From Xenia sp. Carnegie-2017 (Eukaryota > Cnidaria > Anthozoa > Malacalcyonacea > Xeniidae): a stretch of 64,000 nt of DNA. The notes under the pieces were generated by a model. That model saw only the letters and a program-made list of their open reading frames with translations. It was not told the DNA's origin and made no database searches. The stretch covers positions 18,445,346 through 18,509,345 of the forward strand of contig NW_025813526.1 in the NCBI RefSeq assembly GCF_021976095.1, given 5' to 3'. Shown piece after piece: positions 45,699 to 55,375 of this stretch. The position numbers were made by a program, and so were the translations under genes. Each line of letters opens with the position of its first letter. The stretch's first letter is position 1.

Positions 45699-46299
45699 TT
45701 ATTGCGGAATAACAATTTTCCATTTGTATGGGAACACAAGTTGTATTTCTAAATGTGCATACTTATTATTTTTCAATTTTTTGGTTATTTCTTCTATATC
45801 ATCTTTCTCAACACCATAAAGATAATCATCAAATATGGTTTTCATATCATTAAGGTTTGTATTATAAAATGTAACTAAATAACTTATCTTTTCACGATAA
45901 GGTTTGGCAATACTTGTCAATTGCTGTGTAATCACAATTGTAGAAAGCAAATAATGACGAGCACTAAATCCTAATTTTATTAATTGCGATATCCTATTTT
46001 TAACATCTAAGCAGCTCCCACAATCGTCAAGTATTATAAGACTATTGGAGCCTTTATATACATCACTAACATATTTTAAAACAATATCTACCTGATCTTG
46101 GGTCACATTCTACCTTTATTAAATCAGAATCATTTATATATTTCCATTCTTGATAGGTTTTATTATATGATAGACTCGGACATAATAAAATATTGTAATC
46201 AAAATGGTTATTAAAGTTTTCTTCTAACATTTTGAGAAGGTAAAAAGATTTCCCACAATTGGTCATTCCTAAAATAATCATATTAAAAGGTGTATTCAT
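45699..46299 (-). pseudogene. Polinton packaging ATPase (FtsK/HerA type)
   Basis: Walker A GMTNCGKS lies near the start (MNTPFNMIILGMTNCGKSFY) and Walker B SLIILDDCGS in the downstream part, followed by a sensor-like STIVITQQLT. This is the A32-like ATPase that pumps DNA into capsids of Polintons, adintoviruses and related viruses. It lies directly downstream of the capsid gene. Broken. Confidence 0.85.
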
Positions 46300-46318
46300 T
46301 TATATATTACTGGTTATT

Positions 46319-47556
46319 TTAGTATTGAATACTTTGTAAATCATTATTAACAAATTGAACAAGAGCATCACTAACAACATAGATGTAACAGTTTAAATCT
46401 TTTGTATATGCTCTTTTTTTAATCTCTAGTAAAACACCATTTTGAGTATTAATAATTTTTTTACCGTTACCAGCAATATTTTTTTCTTGAAAGGTGCGTA
46501 GATCGATAACTAATGCAAATTTATCCTTATAAAATTTTTCAATTGTCATGAAGCAATCTATCGGAATAGTTCTATCAAAAAATTTTCTTGTTTCTTCATA
46601 AAATTGTTTTTTATTCATACCTGGGGCGAAAATCACATTAGGCACCCCCTCGATAGTTATTTTAACTTCATCAACGTTTGGGAATAAAAATTTTTCACTA
46701 TCACTAATTGAATTTTCTGTGAATAGAAGTACAATACATTTCATGCTTTTGCGAGGGACATTTACGTTTATATTCTGTAATGTACTTGACTTATCCCATT
46801 TTTCTTTTTTTAAAAGGGTTATATGTTCATAAAATAGACTCCTTCCTATAGCATATAGATTTGTCACCTCATCTGCAATTTCTTGATTTTTAATAGTTTG
46901 ATATTCAAGCTGAATATTATTTAATTCATAATCACCTATAGATTGACCGCTTTGTGCGATAAGGACTTGATCACTCGGGGGTAATGTTATTATGTATTGA
47001 GGGTTATTATTCATATTGAAAGGGCAATACAAACCGTGGTCTTGAATAATATTATCAATATTAATTTTCTGTCGTGTACCATAAATATCATACATTAATT
47101 TGTCTGCTACTTTTTCTGAATCTCCACTTGTTTCAGCACTATCATCCTTAGAAATAAGTTTTCGTAAATTTTAGTTACAAATACCATATTCAATAAGACC
47201 TTGTCGATCACTTTTCGGCAACCAGAAGTCTTTGTATACACTTATAACATTATGATTATTACAGTCGTATAGTGTCTCACCAGCGACTTTAATTTGTAGT
47301 CTATGTTGTAAAATCTGACTGAGATTATTTAGAAAGTGACTTTTTGTATTACTGATTTTAAGATCAAACGATAGATTAACTGAACCAGGCACTTAGCAAC
47401 TATTTGGTTTTAATTTTGGTATATTAACATAAACTTGTTCATTCGGTTTAACACTATTAGGGTTAAAGGTTATACTAAAAAAAGTACGATTCCCTTTAAT
47501 TTTTGTCATAGTACTCCTTTTATAACCAGATAAAAGCTCTTCTCGTAATCTGTTCA
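46319..47556 (-). pseudogene. Polinton major capsid protein (double jelly-roll)
   Basis: Readable parts: SVNLSFDLKISNTKSHFLNN at 47,171-47,392, and a long frame at 46,319-47,095 with FNMNNNPQYIITLPPSDQVL, IGRSLFYEHITLLKKEKWDK, PRKSMKCIVLLFTENSISDS and VEGVP-like KITIEGVPNVIF. These blocks are characteristic of Polinton double jelly-roll capsid proteins. It forms the hexons of the predicted virion. Broken. Confidence 0.82.
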
Positions 47557-47574
47557 TATATATTAAAACATATT

Positions 47575-48282
47575 TTATTTTTTTCTTTGTTTATACTGGT
47601 CATATATTAACAAAGCAGCAGCAATAGTTAAAACCCAAAGATTAGAAGCTAACCATGCTAAACCTTTAGCTCCCCAAGATATAGCCTGAGCGATAATATT
47701 AAATAATGGTCCTAACACTGGCCATAATTTTTTACCTAGATTTGCTAAAGCCTTAGAAAATTTACTAGTAGCTTGAGCACCTTGTAGGATTGCTTTTCTT
47801 GCACCAATGATAATGGTTGTAATTATACCAGCCACAGATATAAATAAAGCTGATAATCCTGGGATATTTTCCTTAACCCATTCTTTAAACTGTTGTAATC
47901 TATTAATTTCTTCTTCCCGTTCATCTCGTACATCCTCTTTTTCTAATTGATCTTCTTCTTCTCTAATTATAATTTCTAATTCCGCAGCTCTTTCGTGCAA
48001 ATTAGTTAATTCATCAATATTGTTGTTATTGTTGTTAATACTATTTTCATTTTCTATTTCATCTATTCTAGCTTGAGTTTTGTTTAGATCTTCAGCAAAG
48101 TGATTTATTTGTGCTTCTATAAATTGCGGTCTTGTTCTTTTATCAATAGTTCCAGATGGGGTCATCACACCTTTATGTTCTCTAAGTTCTTCATTAGTTA
48201 TTTGATTGAAATTTTCTGTATATTGATTATTTGAATCAACCATAGGCATACTCTCTTCAGTTTTTATAAATTCATCTTGCAA
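47575..48282 (-). pseudogene. Polinton coiled-coil protein with hydrophobic C-terminus
   Basis: The 235-residue frame has an acidic N-terminus, a poly-Asn tract, a strongly predicted coiled coil (ELEIIIREEEDQLEKEDVRD), and then hydrophobic glycine/alanine-rich segments (LSALFISVAGIITTIIIGA; GLAWLASNLWVLTIAAALLI) that would span or disrupt membranes. Small membrane-active proteins of this plan occur in Polintons and adenoviruses. The specific role is inferred. Part of a fossil. Confidence 0.55.
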
Positions 48283-48501
48283 ATTAATAATTTTTTTAAT
48301 TTCTTTTTTAAATTGTTTAACAGTTTCTTTAGCATTTTTAAGTTTATTATATTGTAGTATTCCATTACTATTACGTTTTAAAACAATTATACTATTTCCT
48401 CGCTTATTTTTTTGTATTTTATGGTCTGTAAGTAATATGATTCGACTCAGTTTTACCTAAATTTAATCTAAAATTTATACCTTCAGAAACTGCCATACCT
48501 T

Positions 48502-48801
48502 TTAGGTGATTAAATCTAAACTCTTTTTTATAATTTTTTTTAATAAAAGATTCAACAGCAAAATAAACTTCATTTTCAGGTCTAATAATATCTGTATAAC
48601 AGGAGTAGAAGTAGGAATATCAGGAAGAGTATTTTTTTTATTTGTCGGTCTTCTTATTGTTACACCGTAATTATCATCATTAAATGGCGTTTCATAATAT
48701 TCATTATCATTGTTATAATCTTCTTGATCTTCATTATCATCGTTATTATCTTCTTGCTTATTATCTTCTAATTCAATATAATCAAAACGTCCTTCTGCCA
48801 T
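48502..48801 (-). pseudogene. Polinton acidic protein
   Basis: A 99-codon frame, very acidic (ELEDNKQEDNNDDNEDQEDY), then GVTIRRPTNKKNTLPDIPTS. No domain was recognised. It lies between the integrase and the coiled-coil protein on the same strand. Confidence 0.4.
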
Positions 48802-48809
48802 TATATATA

Positions 48810-49740
48810 TTACTCTATATTTTGTATTTCACTTTCATTAATCCAACTGTTATGTTTATTATCATAACCTAACCATTTAACTAAAACAATCTTTTTACCT
48901 TTAACCTTCTTACGTTTTAATATCTTTTCAACTCTATAAACATCATCTTTCTTATTCGCAACTGATAGTTCTTCTTTATAAAATTTACCGATTAAAGGCT
49001 CTCCTTCTACATCTTCTATCTCATATAAATTAGGATTTCCTCTAATAACTTTAGTGACTTTAAACAACTCTTCTGTAAAATTTGCTTCATAGCCTTTCGT
49101 AAATATAGATTTATACTTTGATATTCTAACCATATTACCAATTTAATCTTAGGTAATGGTAAATCAGCAACTTCATAACCATATAATGTATTCCATACTT
49201 CATCTTCATTATTTTTATTAACATCTTTAGGCTTCATTAAGATTGTACTGTGTTTTGTATTGTTATAATTATATACTAAATCATCCAATATATCAATCCA
49301 TTCATATGTTCCTTTACTGTAAAAATATTTCCACATAGATGTTTTAAGCGTTCTATTGAATCGTTCGACAATCGCAGCCTTTTTATAATTTTTACTAGAG
49401 AAGTATTTAATTCCATGTTTCTCTAACAATGATTTGACACCTACATTATAAAATTCTTTACCATCATCAAATTGAGCTAGTTTAGGGTAATCATTAAATC
49501 TATCTTTAAATTGACTTAATAGTTTTGCAACAGCTTTTGTCATATTATTTGTGTCTTTCCTATAAACAGGGATAGTAAATGCATATCTACTTAATATTTC
49601 AATAGATGTTAATATCCAATAATAACAATTGTTTTTATACTTATAAGAACCCATATCAACTAAATCCATTTGTATTTGTTCACCAAGATAGTTTACCCTT
49701 GTTTGTCTGAATTTTTTTTGAGAGGAAAACAAAAAGACAA
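48810..49740 (-). pseudogene. Polinton integrase with chromodomain
   Basis: The retroviral-type integrase core is readable: QMDLVDMGSYKYKNNCYYWI, LAQFDDGKEFYNVGVKSLLE, then AAIVERFNRTLKTSMWKYFY and YNNTKHSTILMKP, as in c-integrases of Polintons. A chromodomain follows at 48,810-48,950 (YRVEKILKRKKVKGKKIVLV, then KWLGYDNKHNSW), which would steer insertion to methylated histones. Its N-terminal zinc-binding part is cut off at about 49,745 by other repeat sequence. Broken. Confidence 0.88.
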
Positions 49741-50108
49741 AAATGGAGACAACCTTAAACATGTTTTATACCAATTTATCGCATTACATCTTTCTGATTT
49801 AGCTCTCCCGTTTATTTTTTACCATACATCACGAGCAAACCATCCATATGCTTCATGGCAAACAAACAAGGATTATGTGGTTCCCTTAGTTAACATGCGA
49901 CGCTCTAGTGCTCAACTATCACGGGTGTTGGGAGGCACAGACCGAAAACAGGATTTTTATGTTTTAAAAATTTGTGTATTTCTTTACAAGAATTCTTCTC
50001 ATAAAAGAAACTAGAACGTCCAAGGATACTTCAAAGAATCAAACAACTTCTGCCTTTTTGAATTATAATTTAAACACACTCTAGGCATGTTTGTACGATT
50101 TTTAGTTT

Positions 50109-50432
50109 TTACTTTTTACAATGTAACTTTCTCATAACTCTATCGTCTAGGGGTTCATGGAACAAGGGGATTATGTGCTTTGTTATAATAGTTTCTACAA
50201 AGATAAGATTTAATAAGCTAAGATATTTGAGAATAAATATATTTGAGTTATTATGGAAATAACAAGTCGGGAATTGACTGATCATACTCATTCCAATTGG
50301 TCTGGAAGAACTATTACATTTATAATTTTGGTCATCTAACCCTTTTTCCCGGGCTATATTGTTAATTAACAAAGGTAACTTCATACCTCGTTCTTGCTGA
50401 ACAACTTCAGGTGAAGTAGGATCACCAATAAT
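50109..50432 (-). CDS. exon resembling a Rubicon-homology zinc domain, copy 1
   Basis: After acceptor tatacttaatag (ag at 50,434-50,433) the minus strand is open for 107 codons: IIGDPTSPEVVQQERGMKLP, LLINNIAREKGLDDQNYKCN, SSSRPIGMSMISQFPTCYF and, near the end, KHIIPLFHEPLDDRVMRKLH. The words 'GLD.QNYKC..C.RPIG' and 'HIIPARI.HNWDFR...' are typical of Rubicon/PLEKHM/DEF8 zinc domains. The match is partial and some expected cysteines are not seen; a possible acceptor (tttgtag) inside suggests that the middle may be intronic. Tentative. Confidence 0.35.
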   Translation of the reverse strand: MIGDPTSPEVVQQERGMKLPLLINNIAREKGLDDQNYKCNSSSRPIGMSMISQFPTCYFHNNSNIFILKYLSLLNLIFVETIITKHIIPLFHEPLDDRVMRKLHCKK

Positions 50433-50869
50433 CTATTAAGTATAAAAATATAATTTATTTATAGAACTATAGCAAAGTTATGATGGACAGATAAGAGTTA
50501 TCAAAGCATTCGTAAATAAGCATTCGTAAGAGTTCGCACATTTCTAAATATTATTTTGGAAATACAGATCGAATAATTATAAAGGCAGAAGGCGTAAGAG
50601 TGAATAAAAACCATTTTCCGTCAAATCAAAGGAAAGATTAAATATGACATGCAATATACAGGCATTAAATTATAGAGAAAAATAAAAAAACATTTTTAAC
50701 GTTGTCACGGATATAACGAGTGCCGTAGCAAAGTGTTGATGAGTGTCATATGCATTTGTCAAAACTAGCATAAGAAAACAAAGAGCATTCCAAAATATAT
50801 GATTGAAAACTTGCTCAGCGCATTTACAAGCACCAATTTCAGAGCTCGCTCTCTCACAAATTAATTGAG

Positions 50870-51435
50870 AATCTGAGCATGTGTTATCAACACCACAAAC
50901 TCTCCAAGCTCATGGTAACGACCAAATGGATGTACTAGTACCGATTTTGGAGTAATTAGCTCGCTCAGTCACAAGTTTTAACACAAATCATCTGCGCATG
51001 TGCAGTCTGCTTGAGCATGCGCAATCAACTTGAGCAGATACCCAATCCCTTAGTCTGGGAAACGACCAACTGCATCCACTAGCACCAATATTGAAGTAAA
51101 TAGCATGGTTAGTAACAATTTAATAGAGAAATCATCTGAGCATGTGCAGTCTCCTTGAGCATGCGCAGCTAACTTGACCAGCTACCCAAGTTCATAGTCA
51201 TGGCAACAACAACCTGCATATAATAGCACCAATTTTGAAGTAAATAATATGCTTAGTAACAATTTAATAGAGAAATCATTTGCGCATGCGTAGTCTGCTT
51301 GAGCATGCGCAGTCCACTCGAGTAGTTATTCATAGTCATGACAACGACCAACTTTACGTATTTGCACTAAAATTGTGTCAATTAACTCACTTAGTCGCAA
51401 ATTATCAAAGAAATCATCTGCGCATGCGCAGTAAC
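50870..51435. repeat. about 120-bp minisatellite with GCATGCGCAG cores
   Basis: Four loose units share 'agagaaatcat.tg.gcatg.gcagtc..cttgagcatgcgcag'. The core ctgcgcatgcgcagt at the last unit (51,418) fits the NRF-1 binding consensus. Only the first partial unit is kept in the second copy of the duplication. Confidence 0.8.
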
Positions 51436-51884
51436 GATAAAACTCATCCCACAACTTTCGTATGCCTTTAAATCTTGGTATATATATTTAAAGTTAAAAC
51501 TTCATATAGTAGATGTCAACTAGCAGTGGAAGCTGGGTGCGAAATAGTATGCAGTGGCTTAGGAGCCCACACTCGGTGGCGACCGCACTCTCCCTGCGTA
51601 CCCTGAGCAAAGCCTATCGCAGGTGATCTCAGGGTCTTATGGGCGGAAGCTTGCTATTGGCATCTCCCAAGTAGGATAGCGTGGAAGGGCCGAAATCTCC
51701 TACCGAAACGTTAACATGCGGCGTTCTAGTGCCTTGAGCTTAAGGAGGTATCGGGAAGCATGGACCGAAAACAGGGTTTTTTTTGCTTTCGATTTTTGTC
51801 TTTTTGTTTTCCTCTCATAAAAAAAACCAAGTAATGTTTCACTTAACTTCTTATGACCCTGTCTTCATCTGACACTTATAATTA

Positions 51885-53280
51885 AAGACAACCTTAAACA
51901 TGTTTTATACCATTTTTATCGCATCACATCTTTCTGATTTAGCTCTTCCGTTTATTTTTTATCATATATAACGAGCAAACCATCCATATGCTTCATGGCA
52001 AACAAACAAGGATTATGTGGTTCCCTTAGTTAACATGCGACGCTCTAGTGCTCAACTATCACGGGTGTTGGGAGGCACAGACCGAAAACCGGATTTTTTT
52101 ATTTTAAAAATTTGTCTATTTCTTTACAAGAATTCTTCTCATAAAAGAAACTAGAACGTCCAAGGATACTTGAAAGAATCAAACAACTTCTGCCTTTTTG
52201 AATTATAATTTAAGCACACTCTAGGCATGTTTGTACGATTTTTAGTTTTTACTTTTTACAATGTAACTTTCTCATAACTCTATCGTCTAGGGGTTCATGG
52301 AACAAGGGGATTATGTGCTTTGTTATAATAGTTTCTACAAAGATAAGATTTAATAAGCTAAGATATTTGAGAATAAATATATTTGAGTTATTATGGAAAT
52401 AACAAGTCGGGAATTGACTGATCATACTCATTCCAATTGATCTGGAAGAACTATTACATTTATAATTTTGGTCATCTAACCCTTTTTCCCGGGCTATATT
52501 GTTAATTAACGAAGGTAACTTCAAACATCGTTCTTGCTGAACATCTTCAGGTGAAGTAGGATCACCAATAATCTATTAAGTATAAAAACATAGTTTATTT
52601 ATAGAACTATAGCAAAGTTACGATGGACAGATAAGAGTTATTAAAGCATTCGTAAATAAGCATTCGTAAGAGTTCGCGCATTTCTAAATATTATTTTGGA
52701 AATACAGATCGAATAATTATAAAGGCAGAAGGCGTAAGAGTGAATAAAAACCATTTTCCGTCAAATCAAAGGAAAGATTAAATATGACATGCAATATACA
52801 GGCATTAAATTATAGAGAAAAATAAAAAAACATTTTTAACGTTGTCACGGATATAACGAGTGCCGTAGCAAAGTGTTGATGAGTGTCATATGCATTTGTC
52901 AAAACTAGCATAAGAAAACAAAGAGCATTTCAAAAATATATGATTGAAAACTTGCTCAGCACATTTACAAGCACCAATTTCAGAGCTCGCTCTCTCACAA
53001 ATTAATTGAGAATCTGAGCATGTGTTATCGCAGTAACGATAAAACTCATCCCACAACTTTTGTACGACTTTAAATTTTGGTATATATATATAAACTTAAA
53101 ACTTCATATAGTAGATGTCAACTAGCAGTGGAAGCTGGGTGCGATATAGTATTCAGTGTCTTAGGGGCCCACACTCTCCCTGCGTACCCTGAGCAAAGCC
53201 TATCGCAGGTGATCTCAGGGTCTGATGGGCGGAAGCTTGCTATTGGCGTCTCTAGGCCGTATTCTGTGGTCGATTATCGT
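51885..53280. repeat. 2.14-kb tandem duplication, second (shorter) unit
   Basis: A copy of 49,745-51,700 that lacks about 540 bases (the minisatellite region, 50,889-51,425). It also lacks 16 bases inside the GC-richer block, between two CACTC words (compare 51,565-51,590 with 53,168-53,180). Both losses look like repeat-mediated deletions. Confidence 0.9.
52249..52572 (-). CDS. exon resembling a Rubicon-homology zinc domain, copy 2
   Basis: Same as the exon at 50,109-50,432, with only a few amino-acid differences (SLINNIA for LLINNIA; SSSRSIG for SSSRPIG), an identical acceptor and the same stop. Preservation of the whole frame may simply reflect recent duplication. Confidence 0.35.
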   Translation of the reverse strand: MIGDPTSPEDVQQERCLKLPSLINNIAREKGLDDQNYKCNSSSRSIGMSMISQFPTCYFHNNSNIFILKYLSLLNLIFVETIITKHIIPLFHEPLDDRVMRKLHCKK

Positions 53281-54036
53281 TGAAGTTCGTATGTAAAAAT
53301 ATATGACTACGTAAAAACTACATGAATTGATTGCTTTTTCCATAACTAACAAGAATTTACCTGTTTACACTTTTAGCCCTCGAAATTACGAATTGAATCC
53401 TATTGTTTTTCCTTAGTCTGCCATTTTTTTTGTGGAAGACCGCTGTATTATTCGCAGGCTCAGATAGAGAAAGAGGCGGCAAAATTGAGGATTTTAAGGC
53501 AGTGTTTTTAGTTTTTTTCCGTTTTTTTTGCTTGAAGTATTTTATATATATATTGTTTATTAACTTAAAACAGAAAATTGAGAAAATATATATTTAGTAA
53601 ACTACAGTATTTAATCAAAGTGAGTATAGTGACATTTAGTATTTCAATTATTTCTTATGTATTTTAGCAGTGCAAAACTGCGGGAAAGCGGTATCTATCT
53701 AAAAATTTGAACATTATAAACAAAAGAGAAAGGCTCAGTTGTTCTGAGTGGATGACCTCAACCCGTGCGCTTACATCATTAAATACTTATATAATATTAT
53801 AGAGAAGATTACTCATTACTTGTAAGCGTCCTAGTAAGACCTTTTCTTACTAGCTATTTTCGTTCAAATACAATGCAGATTCATATGACCTTTTAAATGG
53901 TCTAATCCTATGAGCAAATAATACATAACATTATATTATTATATGACTAATTATACTAAACATGCGACCTGAATCGACAAATTTGATGTGATGCACGCAT
54001 ATTCCTCAAGCGATAATCTATAAATCTGTAAATCTA
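53281..54036. other. no gene seen
   Basis: AT-rich sequence between the tandem duplication and the 3' end of the CXC-domain gene. Some of it is probably the 3' UTR of that gene. Confidence 0.4.
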
Positions 54037-54463
54037 TTAATCTTCCTCACTATCGTACTCATCGTCTTTATCATCACAATCATCATCATCATTCTCATTT
54101 TCTGACAAATCGTCATCTCCTGCAACAAAATTACAGCAGTCCGCGCAGCCACACAAGTCGGTACATTTAAAGCCAGACTTCAAACATGAGCATCTGAGGG
54201 TTTTGCACCCAGTTTTACAATGGCAGGTGACGACCTCAATTAGGGTGTCAGGTGCTGACGGCCGAGTCATCCATAAAACTTTCAATTGGTCGTCTTCGAT
54301 GAGCCATCCGTTTCCACACGGGGGCTGGAGTCTCATTTTCGGCAGAAGGCATTTGTTCCAAATATATGCTTGATAGTTTGATCTCTCGACGTGCAGCATC
54401 AGACTGTCTGTGTTAGGGGGAAGGCAATCGTCAGAACATTTCCCAGACACAAACAAGGCGTAC
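54037..54463 (-). CDS. CXC-tail nuclease-like gene, last exon
   Basis: After acceptor ggatttgtag the exon reads YALFVSGKCSDDCLPPNTDS, a linker with PPCGNGWLIEDDQLKVLWM, and then the cysteine-rich module CHCKTGCKTLRCSCLKSGFK with CTDLCGCADCCNF. It ends in an acidic tail (SENENDDDDCDDKDDEYDSE). The cysteine spacing resembles the CXC (tesmin/TSO1-like) module, which binds DNA and zinc. The same domain order is found in large multi-copy families of cnidarian and other invertebrate genes. The junction to the preceding exon (R split AG|G) is in phase. Confidence 0.75.
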
Positions 54464-54526
54464 CTACAAATCCAAAAAGATACAAAAAGTGCAGATGTGT
54501 GAATAGAATTCGCAACAAGGCCTTAC

Positions 54527-54724
54527 CTTGAATCATTGACGCAAGTTCCCTTTTTGTCGCCATAAAGCAGGCAGACAAATCTATTCAAAGGAGTGGAAAC
54601 TTCTTCGGAAATCTCAAACGATTGGTCAAGCAACGAGAAAGGCTCTAAAAACTCAGGATTTTCTAAAAGCAATTTCCAAGGCTTTACTTTGCCTTTTCCA
54701 GCAAAGGCGCTCGTGGAATCACAG
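54527..54724 (-). CDS. CXC-tail nuclease-like gene, exon after the PIN-like block
   Basis: Reads CDSTSAFAGKGKVKPWKLLL, then ENPEFLEPFSLLDQSFEISE and FVCLLYGDKKGTCVNDSR, ending at donor aag|gtaagg. 'GCD.TSAFAGKGK' is the family's conserved last acidic motif of its PIN/XPG-like fold. Upstream, the expected FTG-C codons are separated by 74 bases (54,725-54,798) that lack GT-AG ends: the boundaries would be GC...AC or similar. This may be a mutated splice site, a small insertion or an error. Confidence 0.7.
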
Positions 54725-54798
54725 CGTACAAATAAACATGTTATACTTGTTAAATATGTTATGTATTTAATAATAATGAGCAGTGTCATGAATTATTG

Positions 54799-55304
54799 CC
54801 TGTGAATGCATGGAATCCAGTTAAACATTTGCAGAGAGCGTCTCCTAACTCATCAGATACAGCTCCAACGTCTATGGTGCGAGTGTTAGAACCTGTTCCT
54901 GTTAGTAAGTATACATCTTTTCCAATAAGCTTTTGCATGGCAATAGATATAACAAGGACATCTGTATCAGGCGTTTTAATGATGATTCTGTCATAGGTTT
55001 GAGCTGAGTGCTTGGAATGCAGAAGAAGACGGGTATCTGCCTCTTCATGATCGCTTTCTAACTCTGGGACATTATTGGAGATAATTGGGTTCTCTTTGGA
55101 TACTGCCAAAGTAAGGCAAATGCACTTATCACGCGACGTTATGTACAAGCATGCAAGGGAGCGCAAGAAAGATGAGGGATAGGTACGCCACTGATTTGCC
55201 AAAAAAAGCCATGAGAGACTCTTTGTTTTTTCCAGAGCTCATGAACTTTTTCCATTGTTTGGGGATTTTCTGGGCATCATTGAAAATGTGAACTGTCTGT
55301 ACTC
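54799..55304 (-). CDS. CXC-tail nuclease-like gene, PIN-like exon
   Basis: After acceptor cctattacag the exon reads GVQTVHIFNDAQKIPKQWKK, then LRSLACLYITSRDKCICLTL, ELESDHEEADTRLLLHSKHS, then IIIKTPDTDVLVISIAMQKL and LCKCLTGFHAFTG. The acidic motifs (EEADT, DTDVLV, and GCD in the next exon) match metal-binding sites of PIN/FEN-like nucleases. A one-base shift is needed at a seven-T run near 55,198-55,204 to go from the N-terminal part (KNKESLMAF) into the rest (ANQWRTYPSS). Confidence 0.72.
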
Positions 55305-55375
55305 CTGTAATAGGAACAAAAATTAATTTTGAAGTTTAAAAATATAATAATCTCCTGTGCTAGTATGACAGATAC

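Larger units (their letters stand above)
44160..49745 (-). mobile_element. Polinton/Maverick remnant (virion and integrase part)
   Basis: All readable parts lie on the minus strand. In transcription order: integrase, acidic protein, coiled-coil/hydrophobic protein, major capsid protein, packaging ATPase, small basic/acidic proteins, fibre-like repeat protein. This is a Polinton gene set, but protein-primed DNA polymerase B, protease and terminal inverted repeats were not found. The 5.6 kb present is thus a fraction of the usual 15-20 kb. The integrase end stops at the repeat sequence near 49,745. It is broken, with a modest number of interruptions, and looks fairly young because most parts still read as long frames. 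Confidence 0.9.
49745..51700. repeat. 2.14-kb tandem duplication, first unit
   Basis: From 'agacaaccttaaacatg' at about 49,745 the sequence recurs from about 51,885 with very few differences (offset about 2,140). This unit is the longer one. It contains the exon at 50,109-50,432, the GCATGCGCAG-rich minisatellite at 50,870-51,430 and a GC-richer block at 51,525-51,790. Confidence 0.92.
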
